Shown here: one piece after another, positions 1 to 9,333 of the stretch
Layout: each line of letters starts with the position of its first letter
Position numbering within the stretch: position 1 is the first letter of the stretch
Assembly: GCA_013298895.1 (NCBI GenBank)
Contig: JAAFJM010000001.1
Coordinates: forward strand, 186,001 to 250,000
Source of the DNA: Bacteroidota bacterium
GTDB lineage: Bacteria; Bacteroidota; Bacteroidia; UKL13-3
Direction: 5' to 3'
Length of the DNA: 64,000 nt
Translations under genes and position numbers: made by a program
Notes under the pieces: model-generated
The model's input: the letters and a program-made list of their open reading frames with translations, nothing else
Told to the model about the DNA's origin: nothing
Database searches by the model: none

Positions 1-66
1 CATTGAGTTTTGTTAAAAATAAAAATTTTGCTGTTGTATATATTTTACGTTAATTCGTAAAATAAG

Positions 67-1440
67 ATGAGCGCTGAACAAACTTTTCACCAAGCTGTAA
101 AAAAATCGTTGAAAAACAGTGAACTGCAAAACCGCACCATAAATGCAGCAGGTAAGCATCAGTTTGCAATGGCCGAGGCTGTAAAACAGTTTTCCGACCT
201 CGAATTGGCGCGCAATAGGGCTAAATATATTAAATGGCGTGTAAACGAAAATTTAGATAAATACTTAATAGATTTTGAGGCAAACCTCATGCGAAAAGGT
301 GGAAAGGTAATTTGGGCAGATACAGCTCAAACGGCCTTAACAGAAATCGACCAAATTATCAAAAAAAATCAAGCTAAGTATATTGTCAAGTCAAAATCAA
401 CAATATGCAATGAAATAGGATTAAATGAATTTTTACGTTCAAAATCATATGATTTAACTGAAACCGATTTAGGCGATTTTATTGTTGATGGATTTAATGA
501 AAAGCCCTTTCATAGCATATTACCAGCAGCTCATAAAACAAAACAAGAAATTAACGATTTACTCAATCAAAAAATTAGTGCTTCGCTCGACATTGAACTA
601 AATGAGTTAACAAGAGATGTGAGAGATTACATGCGAGATAAATTCTATAAAGCGGATATTGGCATTACAGGTGCTAATTTCTTAATTGCAGAAAATGGCA
701 TGGTTTGCATTTCGGAAAACGAAGGAAATGTAAGACTTGCAAGCACTTTTGTTAAAACGCATATAGTTGTTGCAGGCATTGATAAAATGCTACCTACCTT
801 ACAAGATGTTGATTTGTTTTTTTCATTGCTTAGTAGTTATGGAAATGGGCAAAAACTTATGACATACAACACCATAGTTGGCCCTAAAGGTATTGATGAG
901 CAAGATAGTCCAACTGAATTTATAGTTATCTTGGTTGATAATGGGAGAAGTAATGTGCTATCTACACATGATCAACGTGAAGCACTTTCTTGTATCAAAT
1001 GTGGTGCGTGTCATTTTGTTTGTCCTGTTTTTACTCAAATTGGTGGTCATAGTTATGAAAGTAATTATACCGGTCCAATTGGTTCTATTATTGAACCATT
1101 ATCTCATGGTTTAAAAGAGTATAATCATCTCAGCAATGCAAGCACATCTTGTGGTAAATGCAACGATGTTTGCCCTGTAAAAATTGACATAAGCAACCAT
1201 ATTATAAGAAATAGACGAGATACCATTAATTTAGGAAAAGAATCAACTGGTGAAAAACTTGCTTGGTATACTTGGACCAAGGCTATGTTAAGTCGTAAAA
1301 ATTTAAACCGCTCATCAAGTATTAAAAATTTCACTTTTAAACAACTTTATAAAGCTGATTGGGGCGTTGAACGCGAATTCCCGAAAATTGAAGAAAAATC
1401 ATTCAATCAATTATGGCGCGAAAAGTTTGGAGGCGTTTAA
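67..1440 (+). CDS. LutB-like LUD-domain iron-sulfur protein
   Basis: This 457-residue protein belongs to the LutB/YkgF family, the iron-sulfur subunit of the LutABC system that oxidises L-lactate to pyruvate. The N-terminal ~300 residues form the LUD domain. Two ferredoxin-type clusters follow: C309, C312, C315 with C319 (CIKCGACHFVCP), and C362, C365 with C369 (CGKCNDVCP). The length matches the family. No LutA or LutC gene lies downstream in this window, and upstream sequence is cut off, so partners may precede it or be elsewhere. Assignment to the family is secure. A role specifically in lactate oxidation is inferred from the family. Confidence 0.88.
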   Translation: MSAEQTFHQAVKKSLKNSELQNRTINAAGKHQFAMAEAVKQFSDLELARNRAKYIKWRVNENLDKYLIDFEANLMRKGGKVIWADTAQTALTEIDQIIKKNQAKYIVKSKSTICNEIGLNEFLRSKSYDLTETDLGDFIVDGFNEKPFHSILPAAHKTKQEINDLLNQKISASLDIELNELTRDVRDYMRDKFYKADIGITGANFLIAENGMVCISENEGNVRLASTFVKTHIVVAGIDKMLPTLQDVDLFFSLLSSYGNGQKLMTYNTIVGPKGIDEQDSPTEFIVILVDNGRSNVLSTHDQREALSCIKCGACHFVCPVFTQIGGHSYESNYTGPIGSIIEPLSHGLKEYNHLSNASTSCGKCNDVCPVKIDISNHIIRNRRDTINLGKESTGEKLAWYTWTKAMLSRKNLNRSSSIKNFTFKQLYKADWGVEREFPKIEEKSFNQLWREKFGGV

Positions 1441-1604
1441 ATTGTAATAAAAATTTATAATTCTAATTACACTTTGAAATATAATAATTGATTGTAAATA
1501 AAGTCAATAAATTTAATGGTCTAACAAACTAAAAATATACATGACTGCGATTAAAAAATTATGAAAATAATTTTTTACATTGCCAATAAATCTTCACCAA
1601 AGTC

Positions 1605-3815
1605 ATGTTGAGTTCAGTAATTAATCAGGAGCAAGAAAACGAGCAAATTGTTAAAGCATATAGACATTTATTAAGGTCGTGTAAAGTTGCATTAAGCAAA
1701 CAAGACAGAGCGAACATTAGAGATGCATTTAACATTAGCTTAGAGGCACATAAAAGTATGAGGCGCAAAAGTGGAGAGCCTTATATACTCCACCCAATTG
1801 CAGTAGCTCAAATTTGTGCTGAAGAAATTGGATTAGGTACTACTTCTATTATTTGTGCTTTGCTCCACGACACAGTAGAAGATACTGACATTACTCTTGA
1901 ATTGTTGGATATGAAATTTGGTCCAAAAGTATCACAAATTATTGATGGACTAACTAAAATATCTGGGGTTTTCGACCAACAAGACAAGTCGATGCAAGCC
2001 GAAAATTTCAAAAAAATGCTTCTTACTTTAAGCGAAGATGTAAGGGTAATTTTAATAAAATTGGCGGATAGGCTTCATAACATGCGAACTTTAGAAAGCA
2101 TGAGTGCCAAAAGTCAATTAAAAATAGCAAGCGAAACGGCCTATGTTTATGCACCTTTAGCTCATAGATTAGGGCTTTATGCCATTAAAACTGAGCTAGA
2201 AGATTTGGCTACCAAATATCTTGACCCCGATAGTTATAACTATGTAAAAAATAGATTGCAAGAAACAAAAGCCGATCGCAATAAGTACATCAAAAATTTT
2301 ATTGATCCACTACAAAAGGCTTTAGACGAAACTGGCTTACATTATGAAATAAAAGGCAGACCCAAAAGCATACACAGCATTTTAAATAAAATGAAAAAAC
2401 AAGGTGTTGCCTTTGATGATGTATTTGATTTATTTGCTATCAGAGTTATTATTGATGATGAATACGAAAATGAAAAAAGTGATTGCTGGAAGGTGTATTC
2501 AACAGTAACCGATTTTTATACGCCAAATCCAGATAGATTGCGCGATTGGGTTAGTATTCCAAAAGCCAATGGTTATGAGAGTTTACATACCACCGTTATG
2601 GGACCAAAAGGCCGTTGGGTGGAGGTTCAAATCCGCAGTAAACGCATGGACGAAATAGCCGAAAAAGGTTATGCTGCCCATTGGAAATACAAAGATGGAG
2701 CTCAAGTAAATGATAATGGATTAGAGCAATGGTTGGCAAAGGTGCGTGAAATGCTGGAAAATACAGATGGTTCGGCTGTTGAGTTTTTAGATGATTTTAA
2801 ACTAAACTTATTTGCTGAAGAAATTTTTGTGTTTACACCCAAAGGCGATTTGCGTAAGTTACCGGCACAATCTACCGTATTGGATTTTGCTTTCGATATT
2901 CACTCAGGCTTGGGTGCCAAATGCATTGGAGCTAAGGTAAATAATAAACTGGTACCTATTACTTATAAATTAGGCAATGGCGATCAAGTTGAAATTTTAT
3001 CATCAACCAAACAAAAACCTACTGAGGAATGGTTAACATGGGTGGTTACAGCTAAAGCTAAATCAAAAATTAGAGATTACTTTAAGCAAGAACGCAACCA
3101 AAGCGTTACCATGGGTAAAGAAATTTTAGAACGTAAATTTAAAAATGCAAAAATTCCGTTTAGCAGCGAAGCCCTTAATAGCATTATTAAATTTTATAAA
3201 CTTTCAAGTGTTACAGAACTTTATTATCAATTAGTAACCGAAAAAATTGATAGAACTAAAATTGATTTAACTGCTATTTTAGAAGGTGAAACAAAAAAAC
3301 AAACACAAAGCGAAGAGCAAAAACTAGTCAAAAAGCCTACCAAGCCTTTAACCAAAGATGCGGTAATAATTGGGGATGGGGACCCAGTTGAATATGCATT
3401 TGCCAAATGTTGTAGCCCAATACCTGGTGATGATATTTTTGGTTTTGTTACAGTAGGTGAAGGGGTTAAAATTCATAGAACAAATTGTACCAATGGTATT
3501 AGTTTAATGAGTAATTATGGTTACAGAATCATAAAAGCCCGTTGGGCCGATAGTAATTTAAATAGCAGCAAATCATTCTTAACATCAATAAAAGTACAAG
3601 GAATTGATAGTGTCGGAATTGTAAGTGCTATTACCAATATTATTTCTACCCAATTGCAAATAAACATGAAATCAATAAATGTAACTGCAAACGAAGGAAT
3701 GTTTGAAGGCAATATTACCTTACAAGTAAGCGATACCAAACATTTAGAAGAATTGATGAACAAAATTAAACAAGCCAGTCAATTAATTTCAGTTACTAGG
3801 GTTGATATTGGTTAA
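1605..3815 (+). CDS. Bifunctional (p)ppGpp synthetase/hydrolase, RelA/SpoT family
   Basis: A full-length 736-residue stringent-response enzyme that makes and degrades the alarmone (p)ppGpp. The N-terminal HD hydrolase domain is intact: the HDTVED motif carries H88, D89, E92 and D93. The synthetase domain follows, with GYESLHTTV near residue 320. A TGS domain lies at about 398-460, and a C-terminal ACT domain with a cysteine-bearing zinc-finger region (AKCCSPIPGDDI) ends the protein. Both catalytic motifs are present, so it is probably the Rel/SpoT-type bifunctional enzyme of Bacteroidota. It is transcribed alone, with 164 bp upstream and 214 bp downstream without genes. Confidence 0.96.
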   Translation: MLSSVINQEQENEQIVKAYRHLLRSCKVALSKQDRANIRDAFNISLEAHKSMRRKSGEPYILHPIAVAQICAEEIGLGTTSIICALLHDTVEDTDITLELLDMKFGPKVSQIIDGLTKISGVFDQQDKSMQAENFKKMLLTLSEDVRVILIKLADRLHNMRTLESMSAKSQLKIASETAYVYAPLAHRLGLYAIKTELEDLATKYLDPDSYNYVKNRLQETKADRNKYIKNFIDPLQKALDETGLHYEIKGRPKSIHSILNKMKKQGVAFDDVFDLFAIRVIIDDEYENEKSDCWKVYSTVTDFYTPNPDRLRDWVSIPKANGYESLHTTVMGPKGRWVEVQIRSKRMDEIAEKGYAAHWKYKDGAQVNDNGLEQWLAKVREMLENTDGSAVEFLDDFKLNLFAEEIFVFTPKGDLRKLPAQSTVLDFAFDIHSGLGAKCIGAKVNNKLVPITYKLGNGDQVEILSSTKQKPTEEWLTWVVTAKAKSKIRDYFKQERNQSVTMGKEILERKFKNAKIPFSSEALNSIIKFYKLSSVTELYYQLVTEKIDRTKIDLTAILEGETKKQTQSEEQKLVKKPTKPLTKDAVIIGDGDPVEYAFAKCCSPIPGDDIFGFVTVGEGVKIHRTNCTNGISLMSNYGYRIIKARWADSNLNSSKSFLTSIKVQGIDSVGIVSAITNIISTQLQINMKSINVTANEGMFEGNITLQVSDTKHLEELMNKIKQASQLISVTRVDIG

Positions 3816-4029
3816 AGTTGGTTTCAAGCTGCTAACAACTGGCATCTAGCCTCTAGCAGCTAGCTTTGTGTTAATTTAAAATTTCATAATTAATTCTTCA
3901 TAATTCTTCCCATTTCAAAAATCACATTTCCCATTTCATAAATCATCATTCATACTTTTGCATTTACCTATCAACTGTCAACTAAAAACTATCAACTAAA
4001 ATAATTACTTTCGCGCTCGTTTAAAAAAT
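3816..4029. other. Intergenic region with dispersed repeat and promoter-like box
   Basis: This 214 bp spacer holds an imperfect hairpin (AAGCTGCTA at about 3828 with TAGCAGCT at about 3856). It also has a low-complexity run built from repeated words such as CATTTC and ATCAACT. The segment near 3968-3999 (TATCAACTG...ACTATCAACTAA) matches, in reverse complement, the sequence just after the DUF4465 gene at about 16932-16962, so it is a dispersed repeat. A TACTTTTG box at 3953-3960 fits the Bacteroidota -7 consensus TAnnTTTG and could serve tatC. No clear -33 TTG was found at the right distance. Confidence 0.4.
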
Positions 4030-4863
4030 ATGTCTTTAGATCAATTGCCAGATGACCAATTTTCCGACACCAAGGAAATGACTTTTTTTGACCATATAGA
4101 TGAGTTACGAAGCCACCTAGTACGTTCAGTAATTGCCATATTAATTGGAGCTGTAACAGCTTTTTTTAATAAATATATCTTGTTCGATATTATTATTTTT
4201 GGTCCTATGCGAACTGATTTTTTCAGTTACCGCATGTTGTGTAAATTATCGTATTGGGCTAAAGGAACCGATGAATACTGTGTAAAAAGCATTGATTTTG
4301 CCCTTAAAAACATTGACATGACAGGGCAATTTACCCAACATTTATGGATTGCATTTATTGCTGGACTTATTATAGCTTTTCCTTATATTCTTTGGCAGTT
4401 ATGGCGTTTTATTAAACCTGCTTTGAGTAAAAAAGAAATAACCTATGCGCGCGGGTTAGTATTTTTTAGCTCTGGTTTGTTTTTTATTGGAATAGCTTTT
4501 GGTTACTTTTTTTTAACCCCAGTTTCTGTTTCGTTCATGGGTTCTTACCAAGTTAGTACTTTGGTTAGCAATGAAATAAACTTAGAGTCATACATGTCGT
4601 TTGTATCAACCATTACTCTAGCTTGCGGATTAATGTTTGAAATGCCAATTTTGGTTTATTTTTTAGTAAAAATTGGCATTTTAAGTGCAAATATTATGGG
4701 TAAATACCGTAAATACGCTGTTTTGGTAATTTTGATTTTAGCCGGAATTTTAACTCCTTCGCCCGATGTGGCTAGCCAAATATTAATGGCTTTACCATTA
4801 TATTTGTTATACGAATTGAGTATTTTTATAGCAAGAGGGGTTGAGAAAAATAAAATTAGATAA
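4030..4863 (+). CDS. tatC: Sec-independent protein translocase TatC
   Basis: A 277-residue inner-membrane protein of the TatC family, the receptor that binds twin-arginine signal peptides of folded proteins. The N-terminal signature FFDHIDELRSHLVRSV is the conserved cytosolic start of TatC, and FPYILWQLWRFIKPAL is the family's second signature. Several hydrophobic segments fit the usual six-helix fold. The loop after the first helix is longer than in proteobacterial TatC, which is common in Bacteroidota. No tatA/B gene is adjacent. It precedes rpiB by 20 bp and is probably cotranscribed with it. Confidence 0.96.
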   Translation: MSLDQLPDDQFSDTKEMTFFDHIDELRSHLVRSVIAILIGAVTAFFNKYILFDIIIFGPMRTDFFSYRMLCKLSYWAKGTDEYCVKSIDFALKNIDMTGQFTQHLWIAFIAGLIIAFPYILWQLWRFIKPALSKKEITYARGLVFFSSGLFFIGIAFGYFFLTPVSVSFMGSYQVSTLVSNEINLESYMSFVSTITLACGLMFEMPILVYFLVKIGILSANIMGKYRKYAVLVILILAGILTPSPDVASQILMALPLYLLYELSIFIARGVEKNKIR

Positions 4864-4883
4864 TAAATAAATAATCACATATC

Positions 4884-5312
4884 ATGAAAATAGCCATTGC
4901 AGCCGACCATGCAGGTTTTGAGTACAAAGAAATTATCAAAGCTATGCTTACCGATTTAAATTACAACGTTACCGATTTTGGCACACACTCTACTTCATCA
5001 ATGGATTATCCTGATGTTTCACATCCGTTAGCTACAAGTATTGAAAACAAAGAAAATGAGTTAGGAATTATTATTTGCGGTAGTGGCAATGGCGTAAACA
5101 TGAGCGTAAACAAACACCAACGCATTAGAGGCGCATTATGTTGGACCGATGAAATTAGCAGCCTAGCGCGCACACACAACGATGCGAACGTTTTGGCATT
5201 ACCGGCACGTTTTATTGATATTGAACTAGCCAAACGCATTACCATGACATTTTTAACCACTCATTTTGAAGGTGGCCGCCACCAAAACAGAGTTGATAAG
5301 ATTAGTTGTTAG
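4884..5312 (+). CDS. rpiB: Ribose-5-phosphate isomerase B
   Basis: A 142-residue RpiB/LacAB-family sugar-phosphate isomerase that interconverts ribulose 5-phosphate and ribose 5-phosphate in the pentose phosphate pathway. The N-terminal IAIAADHAGFEYK motif and the catalytic loop IICGSGNGVNM, with the active-site cysteine, are intact, and the length is normal. The gene follows tatC closely and is followed by a strong bidirectional terminator. Confidence 0.95.
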   Translation: MKIAIAADHAGFEYKEIIKAMLTDLNYNVTDFGTHSTSSMDYPDVSHPLATSIENKENELGIIICGSGNGVNMSVNKHQRIRGALCWTDEISSLARTHNDANVLALPARFIDIELAKRITMTFLTTHFEGGRHQNRVDKISC

Positions 5313-5356
5313 CGGATAAAAAAACAGTTAAATAAGACGGTTAACAGCATTACATA

Positions 5357-5387
5357 AAAAAATCCGAAATAAACTTTCGGATTTTTT
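5357..5387 (+). terminator. Bidirectional intrinsic terminator after rpiB
   Basis: A 13-bp perfect stem (AAAAAATCCGAAA with TTTCGGATTTTTT, loop TAAAC) lies between rpiB and the convergent minus-strand gene ending at 5421. A-runs and T-runs on both flanks suit termination from both sides. Confidence 0.85.
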
Positions 5388-5420
5388 ATTGCAAAAACTT
5401 CTAATGTATTTCCTAATCAC

Positions 5421-6119
5421 CTAAAACCTATATCCTAAATTTAAGCCAAAGCCAGTGTTTTTGTTTGCTAAGGAACTGCTTGTTTTGGAGTTAACATTTA
5501 CCAAACCCAATTGAGAGCTAAGTGTTAAATTTAAACCATTTGCTAGTTGATAACCTACCATAAAATTGGCGCCCACATCTAAAGTTTTGAAATAAATTAA
5601 ATTATTGGTTTCGTTACTTGGTGCTTCGTCTTGAATTTTTAAATCGGTATCGTCAGGAGCTGAATTGCCGCTAAAAACAGCCGTTCCGCCAATACAATAT
5701 CCAACATAAGGTCCAAAACCCAATATTAATTTACCTGAACCAAGCATAGGTTTATAAAGCAAATTAAGTGGCATTTCAATATATTTTAAATTCAACTCAC
5801 GGGTTACACTTCGGGTTATAAAAAATTCAGTGTAATCAATAATTCCGGTTGTTCCTTTGGTTATGTATTGCAACCCAATTTGCAAATAAAACTTAGGTAC
5901 TACATAAATTTCTTCATTTATTCCCAATGTAAATCGTGGTACCAAAGTGTTGGTTAATGCTGCACCACTTTCATTGGTGCCGTTTATGTTTTGAAAATTT
6001 AGGCCACCATATACACCAAATGAAAAGCGTTTTTCGTTTGGATAGTTACTTTCGTCTTGCGCAAATACATTGATGGTTAATGTGCTTAAAATCAATAATA
6101 AGTATATTCTGTTTTTCAT
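5421..6119 (-). CDS. Outer membrane beta-barrel protein, PorT-like
   Basis: A 232-residue protein with a Sec signal peptide (MKNRIYLLLILSTLTINVFAQ) and alternating-residue strands typical of the small Bacteroidota outer-membrane barrel family (OMP_b-brl). It ends in an aromatic strand, LGYRF, the usual BAM recognition signature. No specific function can be assigned. It lies 11 bp downstream of the OmpA-type lipoprotein gene, and the two are probably one minus-strand transcript concerned with the envelope. Confidence 0.75.
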   Translation of the reverse strand: MKNRIYLLLILSTLTINVFAQDESNYPNEKRFSFGVYGGLNFQNINGTNESGAALTNTLVPRFTLGINEEIYVVPKFYLQIGLQYITKGTTGIIDYTEFFITRSVTRELNLKYIEMPLNLLYKPMLGSGKLILGFGPYVGYCIGGTAVFSGNSAPDDTDLKIQDEAPSNETNNLIYFKTLDVGANFMVGYQLANGLNLTLSSQLGLVNVNSKTSSSLANKNTGFGLNLGYRF

Positions 6120-6130
6120 AGCTGTTTTTA

Positions 6131-6808
6131 TTAGTTACCTGATTCTTTAGCTGCATCTTTACGCATTTGTTCATTGGCAGTAATTAAAAATTCAACTCTT
6201 CTGTTTTGAGCACGGGTATCTTCATCATCGTTGCTATAATTAGGAGCTGTTTCGCCATAACCTTTGGTGCTAATTCGGTAACTGCTAATGCCATTTGTTT
6301 GCAAAAAACTAGCTACTGAGGCCGCACGTTTTTTTGATAATTTCATATTGTAAGCATCAGAACCGGAATTGTCGGTATGTCCTTGAATTTCAATATTGGT
6401 TTCAGGGTATTTACTTAAAATACTGATTAGCTTATTTAAGTTTTGAGCCGAACCATTATTTAAGTTTGCTTGGTTTATATCAAATAAAATTTTGTCCGTA
6501 AATTCTACCACAATGCCTTCGCCTACTCGGTAAACTTTTGCTCCAGGAACAGTTTTCTTAATTTCTTCAGCTTGTTTATCCATTTTATTGCCAATTATTG
6601 CACCCGCAGCACCTCCAACAGTTGCGCCAATTAGCGCACCTAAAGCTGTATTGCCTGATGCTCGGCCAATTACCGCACCAATAACTGCCCCACCTCCTGT
6701 GCCAATTAATGCACCTTTTTTAGTTTTATTCAGTGCACAGCTCGAAATCAATATGCTTAAAGCCATTAGTGTTATATAATAGCTAGTAATTATGTTACTT
6801 TTTTTCAT
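6131..6808 (-). CDS. OmpA-family peptidoglycan-binding lipoprotein with glycine zipper
   Basis: A 225-residue predicted lipoprotein. The signal peptide ends at a lipobox-like ILISSC with the lipidated cysteine at residue 24. A glycine zipper (GALIGTGGGAVIGAVIG and GALIGATVGGAAGAIIG) covers about residues 32-75. The C-terminal OmpA domain has the signature IEIQGHTDNSGSDAYN and the RAQNRRVEF segment that bind diaminopimelate in peptidoglycan. It probably anchors the outer membrane to the cell wall, like YiaD-type proteins. A second in-frame ATG at codon 15 would give a shorter signal peptide. It is first in a two-gene operon with the barrel protein. Confidence 0.9.
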   Translation of the reverse strand: MKKSNIITSYYITLMALSILISSCALNKTKKGALIGTGGGAVIGAVIGRASGNTALGALIGATVGGAAGAIIGNKMDKQAEEIKKTVPGAKVYRVGEGIVVEFTDKILFDINQANLNNGSAQNLNKLISILSKYPETNIEIQGHTDNSGSDAYNMKLSKKRAASVASFLQTNGISSYRISTKGYGETAPNYSNDDEDTRAQNRRVEFLITANEQMRKDAAKESGN

Positions 6809-6989
6809 GTAGTTGGTTGGTATTAATTAAGCTACAAACGTAATTAACCAAAGCTTAAAAAAATTACACATAAAACCTTAAATGTTACATAATTGCTTGT
6901 ACTAGCAATTCGAAATTTGTTTTTAAATTGATTCGGGTCATAAATAAAAATGGTGCTTAGTTGAAACTTGCAAACTTTATTTAAAAATA

Positions 6990-8756
6990 ATGAGTACCAA
7001 AAATTTCAACGCACATAGTTTTCATATTCCGGTTATGGGTATTGGTTTTACCATCGATTCACCTATAAAAGTGGCAGCTTATGGCATTTCATCTACACTC
7101 TCTTTGGTTGATGATGTTTTGATGGAAAAATTGCGCGCATTTTATTCAGAAAAATGGAATTTGCCTTTTGAGGCCATTACCAATAAAGTAGAAGACTCAA
7201 GGGCTAAACGCATTACGGCTTATTTAAATATGGTTGATCAAATTGTGAAACAAAAGTTTGAACAATTAAAACAATCGGTAGCCGAAAAAGGTGGCGAGTT
7301 TGAAAAATACATGAATATGTTGCCCGATTATGCCGAAATAAAAAAGCAATTCAACAGTTTTATTGATAATAATAAAACCATTGACGACCTTAAAAATTGG
7401 GCTAATACCCATTTACAAATGGGTAGCATTGATGTAAATATAATGACCAAATTAGACAAGGAAAATAAGTTTAATAACGAAAAACTTCCTGTAATTTACA
7501 ACGATGCCCATGCAGCTTTGCGTGGTTTTGCTAACAGTAATTTACATTCGTCTATTGTACTTTCGGCAGGTATGAACCCAAGACTTTACGCTTATTTTGA
7601 GCAATTAGACAACTTTTTTCTAGACCAAAATGGTAATTTAGAAAAAAAGGTGATTTTAAAAATTAGTGATTACCGTTCTGCTTTAATTCAAGGAAAATTT
7701 TTAGCTAAGAAAGGTATTTGGATTTCGGAATACAGGGTTGAATCGGGTTTAAATTGTGGTGGACATGCTTTTGGAAGTGATGCTTCGCTAATGGGGCCTA
7801 TTTTAGAAGAATTTAAACAAAACAAACAAGAGTTAATAAATGCCATTCACCAAGTGTATATAGCTGCTTTGGCCGAAAAAAACAAGTTTGTGCCTGCTGA
7901 ACCTTTGCCCGTTAAATTTACTACTCAAGGTGGAGTTGGCACAGCAGAAGAGCATCAGTTTTTATTAGAAAAATATGAGTTAGATTCAATTGGCTGGGGA
8001 ACGCCATTTTTATTGGTTCCTGAAGCCACCACTGTAGATAACGAAACATTAGATTTGCTTTGCAAGGCAAAAGAAACTGATTTGTATTTAAGCAGTATTT
8101 CGCCATTAGGGGTTCCATTTAACTCGTTAAAAGGCAACACCAAAGATTCTGAAAGATTAGAATGGATAGCTAAAGGAAGACCGGGAAGCAGCTGTCCGCG
8201 CGAGTTTGCTAAACTTAATAACGATTTTACCGAAGAGGTAATTTGTACGGCATCGCGCCAATATCAAAACCTAAAGTTACAAGCATTACAAGCACAAGAT
8301 TTACCAACTGAGGAGTTAGAAGCGGCCAACGATTTAGCCATGCAAAAAACTTGTTTATGTGTGGGTTTAGGTACTTCGGCTTTATTGGTAAATGATTTGA
8401 ATACTCGTACCGAAGGCCCTGGAGTAGCAGTTTGCCCTGGTCCAAATATGGCTTATTACTCTAAAATTGTTTCGCTACAAACCATGTGTGGCCATATTTA
8501 TGGTAAAGAAAATTTGGTAGATAATCCTAACAGACCTCATGTGTTTTTAAAAGAATTGGAACTAAATTTAGATTTTTACCATAACCAACTTAAAAGTTAT
8601 TTAGCCAAACCAACCGATGCAATGAAAAAACAGCTCAATAATATGGCCAAAAACTTAGAAAGTGGAATTCATTATTACATGGAATTATTCCATAATCAGC
8701 CCAATATGATCAATCAATTAGCTACTTATAAAATAACAACTTTAACAAATGGATAA
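6990..8756 (+). CDS. Large conserved protein of unknown function
   Basis: A 588-residue protein without signal peptide or membrane helices, so probably cytoplasmic. I do not recognise its family. It contains glycine-rich and loop motifs suggestive of a TIM-barrel or FMN/phosphate-binding enzyme: RVESGLNCGGHAFGSDAS, FTTQGGVGTAEEHQFLL and SIGWGTPFLLVPEATTV. It also has cysteines clustered late in the chain (GSSCPREF, KTCLCVGLG, AVCPGPN, MCGH) that could hold a metal or cluster. Resemblance to glutamate-synthase or nitronate-monooxygenase barrels is only a guess. It overlaps a 30-codon membrane-protein gene by 8 bp and may be cotranscribed with the DinB remnant. Confidence 0.7.
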   Translation: MSTKNFNAHSFHIPVMGIGFTIDSPIKVAAYGISSTLSLVDDVLMEKLRAFYSEKWNLPFEAITNKVEDSRAKRITAYLNMVDQIVKQKFEQLKQSVAEKGGEFEKYMNMLPDYAEIKKQFNSFIDNNKTIDDLKNWANTHLQMGSIDVNIMTKLDKENKFNNEKLPVIYNDAHAALRGFANSNLHSSIVLSAGMNPRLYAYFEQLDNFFLDQNGNLEKKVILKISDYRSALIQGKFLAKKGIWISEYRVESGLNCGGHAFGSDASLMGPILEEFKQNKQELINAIHQVYIAALAEKNKFVPAEPLPVKFTTQGGVGTAEEHQFLLEKYELDSIGWGTPFLLVPEATTVDNETLDLLCKAKETDLYLSSISPLGVPFNSLKGNTKDSERLEWIAKGRPGSSCPREFAKLNNDFTEEVICTASRQYQNLKLQALQAQDLPTEELEAANDLAMQKTCLCVGLGTSALLVNDLNTRTEGPGVAVCPGPNMAYYSKIVSLQTMCGHIYGKENLVDNPNRPHVFLKELELNLDFYHNQLKSYLAKPTDAMKKQLNNMAKNLESGIHYYMELFHNQPNMINQLATYKITTLTNG

Positions 8757-8841
8757 GATAATTTTTGGAATTGTATTGCTGCATTTGGTTGCAGGTTTTG
8801 GTTGGGTTATTTATAAAATGGAGTTCAAAAACAGGAAATAA
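8749..8841 (+). CDS. 30-residue single-span membrane protein
   Basis: A very short reading frame that starts inside the end of the preceding gene (8 bp overlap) and stops at TAA, sharing one base with the ATG of the DinB frame (TAATG). This is classic translational-coupling geometry. The product begins MDKIIFGIVLLHLVAGFGWV. It is one hydrophobic helix of about 20 residues followed by a basic tail (KMEFKNRK), so N-out or N-in topology is possible. No function is known. The tight overlaps with both neighbours are the main support for it being real. Confidence 0.6.
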   Translation: MDKIIFGIVLLHLVAGFGWVIYKMEFKNRK

Positions 8842-9295
8842 TGCAACCACAAACCGAAACACTTTTAGCGCTATGGATAGAGGCTAGAACAAGATTTACC
8901 AATCAATTAACTAAATTAATCGAGGCCAATTTGCAGAAAAGATTACCGCCTTCGCCAAATTCAGTTGGGTTTTTAATAAGGCATATTGGTGATGTAGAAT
9001 GCTTTTTGCTAAAAATGTATTTGGCGATAGCAGCATAAAGGTGTCGGCTCAAACAGTAATTGCGCAAAAGGATACTGGCGAATGGATTCATTTAGAAGAG
9101 CTATTAAGTTATGTAGCACATTCATTTTCTGTATTAGAAACCATTGTTAAAACCCAAACTGATGCTGATTGGAATAGCATAATTACCACTAAAGAATTTG
9201 GAACCAAAACTAAAGCTGAAGCCTTTGGTAGAATTGTATCGCATACTGCTTACCATGCAGGTCAAATGGCTATATTGGTTAAGTATGGAATATAG
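8841..9295 (+). pseudogene. DinB-family protein, disrupted by a -1 frameshift
   Basis: Two overlapping frames together encode one DinB/YfiT-like four-helix protein of about 150 residues. Frame one (8841-9038) gives the N-terminal helices, ending in VGFLIRHIGDVECFLLK. The second frame carries NVFGDSSIKV through the C-terminal VSHTAYHAGQMAILVKYG. The metal-ligand histidines expected of the family fall in RHIGD and HTAYHAGQ, in different frames. The frames join at an A-run near 9010-9014 (GCTAAAAATG), where one extra A would restore a continuous protein. A sequencing or assembly indel, a true pseudogene, or slippage on the A-run are all possible. Confidence 0.75.
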
Positions 9296-9333
9296 AAAAA
9301 GCCACTATAAATACTGAAAATGTATTAAATAAA

